A DNA stretch of 64,000 bases from Pseudomonas putida (lineage in GTDB: Bacteria > Pseudomonadota > Gammaproteobacteria > Pseudomonadales > Pseudomonadaceae). The translations under genes were made by a program, and so were the position numbers. This document shows, one piece after another, positions 10,686 to 19,974 of this stretch (position 1 is its first letter; the number at the start of each line of letters is the position of its first letter). The stretch is from assembly GCF_028682395.1 (NCBI RefSeq), contig NZ_JANHLC010000014.1, positions 1 through 64,000 on the forward strand. Direction: 5' to 3'. A model generated the notes under the pieces. It was not told where the DNA came from. It saw nothing but the letters and a program-made list of their open reading frames with translations, and did not search any database.

Positions 10686-13600
10686 TTGAAAGACCTACTG
10701 AATTTGCTGAAAAACCAGGGTCAAGTCGAAGAGTTCGACGCTATCCGTATTGGATTGGCCTCGCCTGAGATGATCCGTTCGTGGTCGTTCGGTGAAGTTA
10801 AAAAGCCGGAAACCATCAACTACCGTACGTTCAAACCTGAGCGTGACGGCCTGTTCTGCGCCAAGATCTTTGGCCCGGTAAAGGATTACGAGTGCCTGTG
10901 CGGTAAGTACAAGCGCTTGAAGCATCGTGGTGTGATCTGCGAGAAGTGTGGCGTTGAAGTCGCGCTGGCCAAGGTTCGTCGTGAGCGCATGGCGCACATC
11001 GAGCTGGCTTCGCCGGTTGCCCACATCTGGTTCCTGAAGTCCCTGCCGTCCCGTATCGGCTTGCTGATGGACATGACCCTGCGTGATATCGAGCGCGTTC
11101 TCTACTTCGAGAGCTATGTCGTTATCGATCCGGGCATGACCACCCTTGAAAAAGGCCAGCTGCTGAACGATGAGCAGTACTTCGAAGCGCTTGAAGAGTT
11201 CGGTGACGACTTCGACGCCCGCATGGGTGCTGAAGCGGTCCGCGAGCTGCTGCACGCGATCGACCTGGAGCACGAGATTGGCCGCCTGCGTGAAGAAATT
11301 CCGCAAACCAACTCGGAAACCAAGATCAAGAAGCTGTCCAAACGTCTGAAGTTGATGGAAGCCTTCCAGGGTTCCGGCAACCTGCCAGAGTGGATGGTGC
11401 TGACCGTTCTGCCGGTTCTGCCGCCAGATCTGCGCCCACTGGTTCCTCTGGATGGTGGTCGTTTCGCCACTTCCGACCTCAACGATCTGTATCGTCGAGT
11501 GATCAACCGTAACAACCGTTTGAAGCGCCTGCTGGATCTTTCCGCTCCGGACATCATCGTGCGCAACGAAAAGCGTATGTTGCAGGAAGCGGTCGACGCC
11601 TTGCTCGACAACGGCCGTCGCGGTCGTGCGATCACCGGTTCGAACAAGCGTCCTCTGAAATCCCTGGCTGACATGATCAAGGGTAAGCAGGGTCGTTTCC
11701 GTCAGAACTTGCTCGGTAAGCGTGTTGACTATTCGGGTCGTTCGGTAATTACCGTAGGTCCGACCCTGCGTCTGCACCAGTGCGGTCTGCCGAAGAAAAT
11801 GGCTCTCGAGCTGTTCAAGCCGTTCATTTTCGGCAAGCTGGAAATGCGTGGTCTGGCGACCACCATCAAAGCGGCCAAGAAAATGGTCGAGCGCGAACTG
11901 CCAGAGGTTTGGGACGTTCTCGCTGAGGTGATCCGCGAACACCCGGTTCTCCTCAACCGTGCACCGACCCTTCACCGTCTGGGTATCCAGGCGTTTGAGC
12001 CGGTACTGATCGAAGGTAAGGCTATCCAGCTGCACCCTCTGGTCTGTGCGGCGTACAACGCCGACTTCGACGGCGACCAAATGGCCGTGCACGTACCGCT
12101 GACACTGGAAGCCCAGCTGGAAGCGCGTGCGTTGATGATGTCGACCAACAACATCCTGTCGCCAGCCAACGGTGAGCCAATCATCGTTCCGTCGCAGGAC
12201 GTTGTATTGGGTCTGTACTACATGACGCGTGAAGCGATCAACGCCAAGGGCGAAGGTCGTATCTTTGCGGACCTGCAAGAAGTCGACCGCGTATTCCGCG
12301 CCGGCGAAGCAGCGCTGCACGCGAAGATCAAGGTTCGTATCAACGAAACCGTCAACGACCGTGACGGTGGCAGCATCAAGAACACTCGTATCGTCGACAC
12401 TACCGTTGGCCGTGCGCTGTTGTTCCAGGTGGTTCCAGCCGGTCTGTCGTTCGATGTCGTTAACTTGCCGATGAAGAAAAAGGCGATCTCCAAGCTCATC
12501 AACCAGTGCTATCGCGTGGTTGGCTTGAAAGAAACCGTTATCTTCGCTGACCAGTTGATGTACACCGGTTTCGCTTACTCGACTATTTCCGGTGTTTCCA
12601 TCGGTGTTAACGACTTCGTTATCCCGGACGAGAAAGCCCACATCATCGGTGCTGCTACCGACGAAGTGAAAGAAATCGAAAGTCAGTACGCCTCCGGCCT
12701 GGTAACCCAGGGCGAGAAGTACAACAAAGTGATCGACCTTTGGTCCAAGGCGAACGACGAAGTTTCCAAGGCGATGATGGCCAACCTCTCGAAAGAGAAA
12801 GTCATCGACCGTCATGGCGTCGAAGTCGACCAAGAATCCTTCAACTCGATGTACATGATGGCCGACTCGGGCGCACGGGGTTCTGCTGCGCAGATCCGTC
12901 AGCTGGCCGGTATGCGTGGCCTGATGGCCAAGCCGGACGGCTCCATCATTGAAACGCCGATTACCGCGAACTTCCGTGAAGGTTTGAGCGTACTTCAGTA
13001 CTTCATCTCTACTCACGGTGCTCGTAAAGGTCTGGCGGATACCGCGTTGAAAACCGCGAACTCCGGTTACCTGACTCGTCGTCTGGTAGACGTAGCGCAA
13101 GATCTGGTCGTGACCGAGATCGATTGCGGCACCGAGCATGGCCTGCTGATGACACCGCACATTGAGGGTGGTGACGTAGTGGAGCCGCTGGGTGAGCGCG
13201 TATTGGGTCGTGTCATTGCCCGTGACGTGTTCAAGCCGGGTACCGAGGACGTTATCGTTCCTGCTGGCACCCTGGTTGACGAGAAGTGGGTCGAGTTCAT
13301 CGAGCTGAACAGCATCGACGAAGTGATCGTGCGTTCGCCGATCAGCTGTGAAACACGCTACGGTATCTGCGCCAAGTGCTATGGCCGTGACCTGGCTCGT
13401 GGTCACCAGGTGAATATCGGTGAAGCGGTCGGCGTTATCGCTGCCCAGTCCATCGGTGAGCCGGGTACTCAGCTGACCATGCGTACGTTCCACATCGGTG
13501 GTGCGGCAAGCCGGACTTCGGCAGCCGACAGCGTTCAGGTGAAGAATGGCGGTACCGTCCGTCTGCATAACCTGAAGCACGTTGAGCGTGTAGACGGCCA

Positions 13601-14885
13601 CCTGGTAGCGGTATCCCGTTCCGGTGAGCTGGCAATCGCTGATGACTACGGTCGTGAGCGTGAGCGCTACAAGCTGCCGTATGGTGCTGTGATTTCGGTG
13701 AAAGAGGGTGACAAGGTCGACGCTGGTGCCATCGTGGCCAAGTGGGATCCGCACACTCACCCAATTGTTACCGAAATGAAAGGTACCGTGACCTACGTGG
13801 GCATGGAAGAAGGCATCACGATCAAGCGTCAGACTGACGAATTGACCGGTATGACCAACATTGAAGTACTCGATGCCAAAGACCGTCCGGCAGCCGGCAA
13901 GGACATTCGTCCTGCGGTGAAGATGGTTGATGACAACGGCAAGGATCTGTTGCTGCCAGGCACTGACGTTATCGCTCAGTACTTCCTGCCAGCCAACGCC
14001 CTGGTCGGTGTGGCGGATGGTGCGCGGATTGCGATCGGTGACGTTATCGCGCGTATTCCGCAGGAAACTTCGAAGACCCGTGACATCACCGGTGGTCTGC
14101 CGCGTGTTGCCGACCTGTTCGAAGCTCGTCGTCCGAAAGAAGCCTCGATTCTGGCTGAAGTCAGCGGCACCATCGCGTTCGGTAAAGAGACCAAGGGCAA
14201 GCGCCGTCTGGTCATCACCCCGAACGACGGTAGCGATCCGTATGAAGAGCTGATTCCGAAGTGGCGTCACCTGAACGTCTTCGAAGGCGAACAAGTGAAC
14301 CGCGGCGAAGTTATCTCCGACGGCCCAAGCGATCCGCATGACATCCTGCGTTTGCTGGGTGTAAGCGCACTGGCCAAGTACATCGTCAATGAGATCCAGG
14401 ACGTTTACCGCCTGCAAGGCGTGAAGATCAACGATAAGCACATCGAGACCATCCTGCGTCAGATGCTGCGCAAAGTTGAGATCGCCGAGTCTGGCGATTC
14501 CAGCTTCATCAAGGGCGACCAGATGGAGTTGACTCACGTACTGGTAGAGAACGAGCGTCTGGGCGCGGAAGACAAGTTCGTCTCCAAGTTCACTCGCGTG
14601 CTGCTGGGTATCACCAAGGCGTCGTTGTCGACCGAATCGTTCATCTCCGCGGCCTCTTTCCAAGAGACCACCCGCGTACTGACCGAAGCGGCCGTTACCG
14701 GCAAGCGCGATTACCTGCGCGGCCTGAAAGAAAACGTGGTCGTGGGTCGTCTGATCCCGGCCGGTACCGGTTTGGCTTACCACAGCGAGCGCAAGCGTCG
14801 TCGTGAAGCCGACAAGCCGTTGCGTGTAAGCGCTAGCGAAGTCGAAGCAGCACTGACTGAAGCGCTGAACTCCAGCGGTAATTAA
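10686..14885 (+). CDS. rpoC: DNA-directed RNA polymerase subunit beta'
   Basis: Catalytic subunit carrying the Mg2+ site. The N-terminal zinc ribbon reads CLCGKYKRLKHRGVICEKCG, and the active-site triad is NADFDGDQ with D460, D462 and D464. The second zinc site near residue 890 has CETRYGICAKCYG. I chose TTG 10686: it gives the family N-terminus MKDLLNLLKNQ and the 1399-aa length, and AGGAGG lies 7 bp upstream. A frame open 60 bp further upstream overlaps the intercistronic hairpin and is not supported. Confidence 0.98.
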   Translation: MKDLLNLLKNQGQVEEFDAIRIGLASPEMIRSWSFGEVKKPETINYRTFKPERDGLFCAKIFGPVKDYECLCGKYKRLKHRGVICEKCGVEVALAKVRRERMAHIELASPVAHIWFLKSLPSRIGLLMDMTLRDIERVLYFESYVVIDPGMTTLEKGQLLNDEQYFEALEEFGDDFDARMGAEAVRELLHAIDLEHEIGRLREEIPQTNSETKIKKLSKRLKLMEAFQGSGNLPEWMVLTVLPVLPPDLRPLVPLDGGRFATSDLNDLYRRVINRNNRLKRLLDLSAPDIIVRNEKRMLQEAVDALLDNGRRGRAITGSNKRPLKSLADMIKGKQGRFRQNLLGKRVDYSGRSVITVGPTLRLHQCGLPKKMALELFKPFIFGKLEMRGLATTIKAAKKMVERELPEVWDVLAEVIREHPVLLNRAPTLHRLGIQAFEPVLIEGKAIQLHPLVCAAYNADFDGDQMAVHVPLTLEAQLEARALMMSTNNILSPANGEPIIVPSQDVVLGLYYMTREAINAKGEGRIFADLQEVDRVFRAGEAALHAKIKVRINETVNDRDGGSIKNTRIVDTTVGRALLFQVVPAGLSFDVVNLPMKKKAISKLINQCYRVVGLKETVIFADQLMYTGFAYSTISGVSIGVNDFVIPDEKAHIIGAATDEVKEIESQYASGLVTQGEKYNKVIDLWSKANDEVSKAMMANLSKEKVIDRHGVEVDQESFNSMYMMADSGARGSAAQIRQLAGMRGLMAKPDGSIIETPITANFREGLSVLQYFISTHGARKGLADTALKTANSGYLTRRLVDVAQDLVVTEIDCGTEHGLLMTPHIEGGDVVEPLGERVLGRVIARDVFKPGTEDVIVPAGTLVDEKWVEFIELNSIDEVIVRSPISCETRYGICAKCYGRDLARGHQVNIGEAVGVIAAQSIGEPGTQLTMRTFHIGGAASRTSAADSVQVKNGGTVRLHNLKHVERVDGHLVAVSRSGELAIADDYGRERERYKLPYGAVISVKEGDKVDAGAIVAKWDPHTHPIVTEMKGTVTYVGMEEGITIKRQTDELTGMTNIEVLDAKDRPAAGKDIRPAVKMVDDNGKDLLLPGTDVIAQYFLPANALVGVADGARIAIGDVIARIPQETSKTRDITGGLPRVADLFEARRPKEASILAEVSGTIAFGKETKGKRRLVITPNDGSDPYEELIPKWRHLNVFEGEQVNRGEVISDGPSDPHDILRLLGVSALAKYIVNEIQDVYRLQGVKINDKHIETILRQMLRKVEIAESGDSSFIKGDQMELTHVLVENERLGAEDKFVSKFTRVLLGITKASLSTESFISAASFQETTRVLTEAAVTGKRDYLRGLKENVVVGRLIPAGTGLAYHSERKRRREADKPLRVSASEVEAALTEALNSSGN

Positions 14886-14982
14886 GACCGGCGGTAATGA
14901 GAGCGAGGCCCTGGTCCTTCCTGAAGTCGAAGTCCTGGCAGCAATGTCGGGATGGAGATGAAGGGAAGGCCGGGGCCTTGTC

Positions 14983-15011
14983 TTGACTGGGGCCAAGATC
15001 CTCTTTAGACT
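14983..15011 (+). promoter_or_regulatory. Sigma70 promoter of the str operon
   Basis: TTGACT (14983-14988) and TAGACT (15006-15011) are 17 bp apart, placing the start near 15018 and leaving a leader of about 85 nt before rpsL. The preceding 14886-14980 holds a short GC-rich palindrome (AAGGC CGGG GCCTT, 14966-14979) that may help end rpoBC transcripts, but it lacks a T-run. Confidence 0.78.
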
Positions 15012-15028
15012 CTTGTACCCCTAAATTT

Positions 15029-15060
15029 GGCGGGAGCTCGTTCCTGCCATTTTGCTTTTC
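15029..15060 (+). promoter_or_regulatory. Possible attenuator hairpin in the rpsL leader
   Basis: The stem GGCGGGA / TCCTGCC (one G-U pair, 15029-15048) is followed by ATTTTGCTTTTC. It lies between the str promoter and rpsL, where a weak terminator could modulate readthrough. The T-run is interrupted, so activity is uncertain. Confidence 0.45.
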
Positions 15061-15102
15061 TTGCAAGACAATAGCGTCGCAAGACAACAGTGGAGCTAGT
15101 AG

Positions 15103-15474
15103 ATGGCAACTATCAACCAGCTGGTACGTCAGCCGCGTAAGCGTATCGTCGAGAAATCCGACGTGCCTGCGCTGCAGAACTGCCCGCAACGTCGTGGCGT
15201 GTGCACCCGTGTGTATACCACTACGCCGAAAAAACCTAACTCGGCACTGCGTAAAGTATGCCGTGTGCGCCTGACCAACGGTTTCGAGGTTTCCTCGTAC
15301 ATCGGTGGTGAAGGTCACAACCTGCAAGAGCACAGCGTGGTACTGATCCGCGGCGGTCGTGTAAAAGACTTGCCAGGTGTTCGTTACCACACCGTTCGCG
15401 GCTCTCTGGATACTTCGGGCGTTAAAGGCCGGAACCAGGGTCGTTCGAAATACGGTACCAAGCGTCCGAAGTAA
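15103..15474 (+). CDS. rpsL: 30S ribosomal protein S12
   Basis: Decoding-centre protein that contacts A-site codon-anticodon pairing. The length is 123 aa. The streptomycin-relevant residues are wild type: K43 in TTPKKPNS and K88 in GGRVKDLPG. The conserved Asp in KDLPG is the usual site of beta-methylthiolation. It is the first gene of the str operon with rpsG, fusA and tuf. Confidence 0.99.
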
Positions 15475-15583
15475 TCGGCCGTTTGTAGTTATTAATTTTA
15501 TTGAGTCGATAAGAGTAAGGTCGGGCACGCAACCCATTGGGTCACTGTCCCGGGCTAACCTGAAGACCGCTTGAGGGCTTATC

Positions 15584-16054
15584 ATGCCAAGACGTCGCGT
15601 AGCAGCCAAACGTGAGATTCTGGACGATCCGAAATACGGAAGCCAGATTCTCGCCAAGTTCATGAACCACGTAATGGAAAGCGGCAAGAAAGCCGTTGCC
15701 GAGCGTATCGTTTATGGCGCGCTGGAAAAAGTTAAAGAACGCAAGAACAGTGATCCCCTGGAACTCTTCGAGAAAGCTCTCGACGCCATCGCTCCGCTGG
15801 TCGAAGTGAAGTCGCGCCGTGTTGGCGGTGCTACTTACCAGGTTCCTGTTGAAGTGCGTCCGTCCCGTCGTAATGCTCTGGCAATGCGCTGGTTGGTAGA
15901 CTACGCCCGCAAGCGCGGCGAGAAGTCTATGGCTCTGCGCTTGGCTGGCGAACTGCTGGACGCTGCCGAAGGCAAAGGTGCTGCAGTTAAGAAGCGTGAA
16001 GACGTGCACCGTATGGCTGAAGCCAACAAGGCTTTCTCGCACTACCGCTTCTAA
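15584..16054 (+). CDS. rpsG: 30S ribosomal protein S7
   Basis: Nucleates assembly of the 30S head and lines the E site; in E. coli it represses str-operon translation. The 156-residue, basic, all-helical protein begins MPRRRVAAKREILDDPKYGS, the family N-terminus. It lies between rpsL (109-bp spacer) and fusA (30-bp spacer). Confidence 0.99.
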   Translation: MPRRRVAAKREILDDPKYGSQILAKFMNHVMESGKKAVAERIVYGALEKVKERKNSDPLELFEKALDAIAPLVEVKSRRVGGATYQVPVEVRPSRRNALAMRWLVDYARKRGEKSMALRLAGELLDAAEGKGAAVKKREDVHRMAEANKAFSHYRF

Positions 16055-16084
16055 TTTTAGCGTCACTCAATTTGCGAGGGCTTT

Positions 16085-18202
16085 ATGGCTCGTACTACAC
16101 CGATTAACCGCTACCGTAACATTGGTATCTGTGCGCACGTTGATGCGGGCAAGACCACTACTACCGAGCGGATCCTGTTTTATACAGGCCTCAGCCACAA
16201 GCTGGGTGAAGTGCATGATGGCGCTGCGACCACTGACTGGATGGTGCAGGAGCAGGAGCGTGGTATTACCATTACCTCCGCTGCTGTAACGACCTTCTGG
16301 AAGGGTTCGCGCGGCCAGTACGATAACTATCGCGTCAACGTTATCGATACCCCGGGTCACGTGGACTTCACCATTGAAGTAGAGCGCTCGTTGCGCGTAC
16401 TCGACGGTGCTGTCGTGGTGTTCTGCGGTACTTCCGGCGTTGAGCCACAGTCCGAAACCGTATGGCGTCAAGCCAACAAGTACGGTGTTCCGCGTGTTGT
16501 ATACGTGAACAAAATGGACCGTGCCGGTGCTAACTTCCTGCGCGTTGTTGGTCAGATCAAAAATCGTCTGGGTCACACCCCGGTTCCGGTTCAGCTGGCT
16601 ATCGGTTCGGAAGAGAACTTCGCGGGTCAGATCGATCTGGTCAAGATGAAGGCTATCTACTGGAACGACGACGACAAGGGTACTACCTACCGTGAGGAGG
16701 AGATCCCTGCTGAGCTGCTGAGCCTGGCTGAAGAGTGGCGCTCCAACATGGTTGAAGCCGCTGCCGAAGCCAACGAAGAGCTGATGAACAAGTACCTCGA
16801 AGAGGGCGAGCTGACTGTCGAAGAAATCAAGGCAGGTCTGCGCGCTCGTACTTTGGCTGGTGAAATTGTTCCGGCTGTTTGTGGTTCTTCGTTCAAGAAC
16901 AAGGGTGTACCACTGGTTCTCGATGCTGTTATCGATTACCTGCCTGCTCCGACCGAGATCCCGCCGATCAAGGGTACCCACCCGGACGACGAAGAGCGCG
17001 TTGACGAGCGTCATGCAGATGATGCCTCGCCGTTCTCCGCTCTGGCGTTCAAGATTGCTACCGACCCGTTCGTTGGTACTCTGACGTTCGTTCGTGTTTA
17101 CTCGGGTTTCCTGAGCTCTGGCGACTCCGTGATCAACTCGGTCAAGGGTAAGAAAGAGCGCGTTGGTCGTATGGTGCAGATGCACGCCAACCAGCGCGAA
17201 GAAATCAAAGAAGTGCGTGCAGGCGATATCGCTGCTCTGATCGGCATGAAGGACGTCACTACCGGTGACACCCTGTGCGATCTGGACAAGCAGATCATCC
17301 TGGAGCGCATGGACTTCCCTGAGCCGGTAATTTCGGTGGCTGTAGAGCCGAAAACCAAGGCTGACCAAGAGAAGATGGGTATTGCACTGGGCAAGCTTGC
17401 TCAGGAAGACCCTTCGTTCCGCGTCAAGACTGACGAAGAAACTGGTCAGACCATCATCTCGGGTATGGGTGAGTTGCACCTGGATATCCTTGTTGACCGT
17501 ATGCGTCGTGAATTCAACGTAGAGGCCAACATCGGTAAGCCGCAGGTTTCTTACCGCGAGAAGATCACCGTCGGCTGCGAAGTCGAAGGTAAGTTCGTTC
17601 GTCAGTCCGGCGGTCGTGGCCAGTTTGGTCATTGCTGGATCCGCTTTGCTCCGGCTGATGTGGACGAGAAAGGCAATATCACTGAAGGTCTGGTGTTTGC
17701 CAACGAGGTCGTTGGTGGTGTGGTTCCGAAGGAATACATCCCGGCAATCCAGAAGGGTATCGAAGAGCAGATGAAAAACGGCGTTGTTGCCGGTTATCCG
17801 CTGATCGGCCTGAAGGCGACCGTGTTTGATGGTTCTTACCATGACGTCGACTCCAACGAGATGGCGTTTAAGGTAGCGGCCTCCATGGCGACCAAGCAGC
17901 TGCGTGAGAAGGGCAAGGGCGTAGTTCTTGAACCGATCATGAAGGTTGAAGTAGTAACCCCTGAGGACTACATGGGTGACGTGATGGGTGACCTGAACCG
18001 TCGTCGTGGTCTGATCCAGGGTATGGAAGATTCGGTCTCTGGCAAGGTTATCCGTGCTGAAGTTCCGCTGGGTGAGATGTTCGGTTATGCGACCGACGTC
18101 CGTTCCATGTCCCAGGGTCGCGCGAGCTACTCCATGGAGTTCTCCAAGTACGCCGAAGCTCCGTCGAACATCGTCGAAGCACTCGTTAAAAAACAAGGCT
18201 GA
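16085..18202 (+). CDS. fusA: Elongation factor G
   Basis: Translational GTPase that drives translocation and, with RRF, ribosome recycling. The P-loop AHVDAGKTTTTERI lies near residue 17, the switch II motif is DTPGHVDF, and the specificity motif is NKMDR. Domains II to V complete a 705-aa protein. It is the fusA1-type copy of the str operon, followed 30 bp later by tuf. Domain IV (GRGQFGHCWIRFAP) is intact. Confidence 0.98.
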   Translation: MARTTPINRYRNIGICAHVDAGKTTTTERILFYTGLSHKLGEVHDGAATTDWMVQEQERGITITSAAVTTFWKGSRGQYDNYRVNVIDTPGHVDFTIEVERSLRVLDGAVVVFCGTSGVEPQSETVWRQANKYGVPRVVYVNKMDRAGANFLRVVGQIKNRLGHTPVPVQLAIGSEENFAGQIDLVKMKAIYWNDDDKGTTYREEEIPAELLSLAEEWRSNMVEAAAEANEELMNKYLEEGELTVEEIKAGLRARTLAGEIVPAVCGSSFKNKGVPLVLDAVIDYLPAPTEIPPIKGTHPDDEERVDERHADDASPFSALAFKIATDPFVGTLTFVRVYSGFLSSGDSVINSVKGKKERVGRMVQMHANQREEIKEVRAGDIAALIGMKDVTTGDTLCDLDKQIILERMDFPEPVISVAVEPKTKADQEKMGIALGKLAQEDPSFRVKTDEETGQTIISGMGELHLDILVDRMRREFNVEANIGKPQVSYREKITVGCEVEGKFVRQSGGRGQFGHCWIRFAPADVDEKGNITEGLVFANEVVGGVVPKEYIPAIQKGIEEQMKNGVVAGYPLIGLKATVFDGSYHDVDSNEMAFKVAASMATKQLREKGKGVVLEPIMKVEVVTPEDYMGDVMGDLNRRRGLIQGMEDSVSGKVIRAEVPLGEMFGYATDVRSMSQGRASYSMEFSKYAEAPSNIVEALVKKQG

Positions 18203-18232
18203 TTCAGCCCTTTAGGCAAGGAGTTAATTGTC

Positions 18233-19426
18233 GTGGCTAAAGAAAAATTTGATCGTTCCCTACCGCACGTCAACGTTGGCACTATCGGTCACGTTGACCA
18301 TGGTAAAACCACTCTGACTGCAGCACTGACCCGTGTTTGCTCCGAGGTTTTCGGTTCGGCTGTTGTTGACTTCGACAAGATCGACAGCGCGCCAGAAGAA
18401 AAAGCTCGTGGTATCACCATCAACACTGCGCACGTTGAGTACAACTCGAAGATCCGTCACTACGCTCACGTCGACTGCCCAGGTCACGCTGACTATGTGA
18501 AGAACATGATCACCGGTGCTGCCCAGATGGACGGCGCTATTCTGGTTTGCTCGGCCGCTGATGGTCCGATGCCACAAACCCGTGAGCACATCCTGCTGTC
18601 CCGTCAGGTTGGCGTTCCGTACATCGTGGTCTTCCTGAACAAGGCTGACCTGGTAGACGACGCTGAGCTGCTGGAACTGGTTGAGATGGAAGTGCGCGAT
18701 CTGCTGAGCACTTACGACTTCCCAGGTGATGACACTCCAATCATCATCGGTTCCGCGCGTATGGCGCTGGAAGGTAAAGACGACAACGAAATGGGCACCA
18801 CTGCCGTTCGTAAGCTGGTTGAAACTCTGGATGCCTACATCCCTGAGCCAGTTCGTCTGACCGACAAGCCATTCCTGATGCCAATCGAAGACGTGTTCTC
18901 GATTTCGGGTCGTGGTACCGTTGTAACTGGCCGTATCGAGCGTGGCATTGTTCGCGTTCAAGATCCGCTGGAAATCGTTGGTCTGCGTGATACCACCGTC
19001 ACCACCTGCACCGGTGTTGAAATGTTCCGCAAACTGCTCGACGAAGGTCGTGCTGGCGAGAACTGCGGCGTTCTGCTGCGTGGTACCAAGCGTGACGACG
19101 TTGAGCGTGGTCAGGTTCTGGTTAAGCCGGGTTCGGTTAAGCCGCACACCAAGTTCACCGCAGAAGTATACGTTCTGAGCAAAGAAGAAGGCGGCCGTCA
19201 TACTCCGTTCTTCAAAGGCTACCGTCCACAGTTCTACTTCCGTACTACTGACGTGACTGGTAACTGCGAACTGCCAGAAGGCGTTGAAATGGTAATGCCA
19301 GGTGACAACATCCAGATGACTGTCACTCTGATCAAAACCATCGCGATGGAAGATGGTCTGCGTTTCGCTATCCGTGAAGGCGGTCGTACCGTCGGCGCTG
19401 GCGTCGTAGCCAAAATCATCGAGTAA
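18233..19426 (+). CDS. tuf: Elongation factor Tu
   Basis: Delivers aminoacyl-tRNA to the ribosomal A site. It has the P-loop GHVDHGKT, switch II DCPGHADYV and specificity motif NKADLVDD; the 397-aa length is normal. The start is GTG with an AAGGAG site upstream. It is the only tuf copy in the window: the second copy expected between tRNA-Thr and tRNA-Trp is absent. It is followed by a strong terminator. Confidence 0.98.
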   Translation: MAKEKFDRSLPHVNVGTIGHVDHGKTTLTAALTRVCSEVFGSAVVDFDKIDSAPEEKARGITINTAHVEYNSKIRHYAHVDCPGHADYVKNMITGAAQMDGAILVCSAADGPMPQTREHILLSRQVGVPYIVVFLNKADLVDDAELLELVEMEVRDLLSTYDFPGDDTPIIIGSARMALEGKDDNEMGTTAVRKLVETLDAYIPEPVRLTDKPFLMPIEDVFSISGRGTVVTGRIERGIVRVQDPLEIVGLRDTTVTTCTGVEMFRKLLDEGRAGENCGVLLRGTKRDDVERGQVLVKPGSVKPHTKFTAEVYVLSKEEGGRHTPFFKGYRPQFYFRTTDVTGNCELPEGVEMVMPGDNIQMTVTLIKTIAMEDGLRFAIREGGRTVGAGVVAKIIE

Positions 19427-19455
19427 TCTCTTTTTAGAGTTTGCTTAGATGTTTG

Positions 19456-19485
19456 AAAAAGCCTCCGCCTAGCGGGGGCTTTTTT
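19456..19485 (+). terminator. Terminator after tuf (end of str operon)
   Basis: A 13-bp stem formed by AAAAAGCCTCCGC and its partner (one G-U pair) with a 3-nt CTA loop, its descending arm ending in a T-run. The S10 promoter begins 7 bp later. Confidence 0.9.
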
Positions 19486-19491
19486 ATTGGG

Positions 19492-19520
19492 TTGACACCT
19501 ATCTGGGGCGTCTATAGAAT
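19492..19520 (+). promoter_or_regulatory. Sigma70 promoter of the S10 operon
   Basis: TTGACA (19492-19497) and TAGAAT (19515-19520) at 17-bp spacing form a near-consensus promoter with discriminator TGCGCC. The predicted start near 19527 gives a leader of only about 56 nt before rpsJ. Confidence 0.88.
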
Positions 19521-19582
19521 TGCGCCTCCTTTTAACGGGCGTATTGCGCCCGGTGGGAATAGCAGCCGGAGTCTGAAATCCA

Positions 19583-19894
19583 ATGCAAAATCAGCAAATC
19601 CGTATCAGGTTGAAGGCTTTTGACCATCGCCTGATCGACCAATCGACCCAGGAAATCGTGGAAACCGCGAAACGTACTGGTGCCCAAGTGCGTGGTCCAA
19701 TTCCACTGCCTACCCGTAAAGAGCGGTTCACCGTTCTGGTCTCCCCGCACGTCAACAAAGACGCGCGTGATCAGTACGAAATCCGTACTCATAAGCGCGT
19801 GTTGGACATCGTCCAGCCAACGGATAAAACCGTTGATGCTCTTATGAAGCTTGATCTTGCGGCCGGTGTGGAAGTGCAGATCAGCCTCGGCTAA
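19583..19894 (+). CDS. rpsJ: 30S ribosomal protein S10 / NusE
   Basis: Component of the 30S head; as NusE it also joins the antitermination complex with NusB (nusB is at 55665) and contacts NusG. The 103-aa sequence with [14 protein letters not shown] and the conserved [15 protein letters not shown] loop is standard. It is the first gene of the S10 operon, which runs without a break through rpsN. Confidence 0.99.
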
Positions 19895-19974
19895 GACTCG
19901 GTCTTAGTCGTGTAACGCTCTGAAATGGGCGGCCATAGCGGGTGAAAGCCCCGTACACTCATGAGGTTTACAAC

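Noticed and set aside
10695..14996. 1433-codon open frame antisense to rpoC
   Set aside because: Same codon-usage shadow; the predicted protein is low in recognizable motifs and the sense gene is certain.
15103..15474. Streptomycin-resistance substitutions in rpsL, and rifampicin-type changes in rpoB
   Set aside because: K43 and K88 of S12 and the rifampicin-pocket residues of RpoB are wild-type.
16067..18196. 709-codon open frame antisense to fusA
   Set aside because: Shadow of a highly biased essential gene; no independent support.
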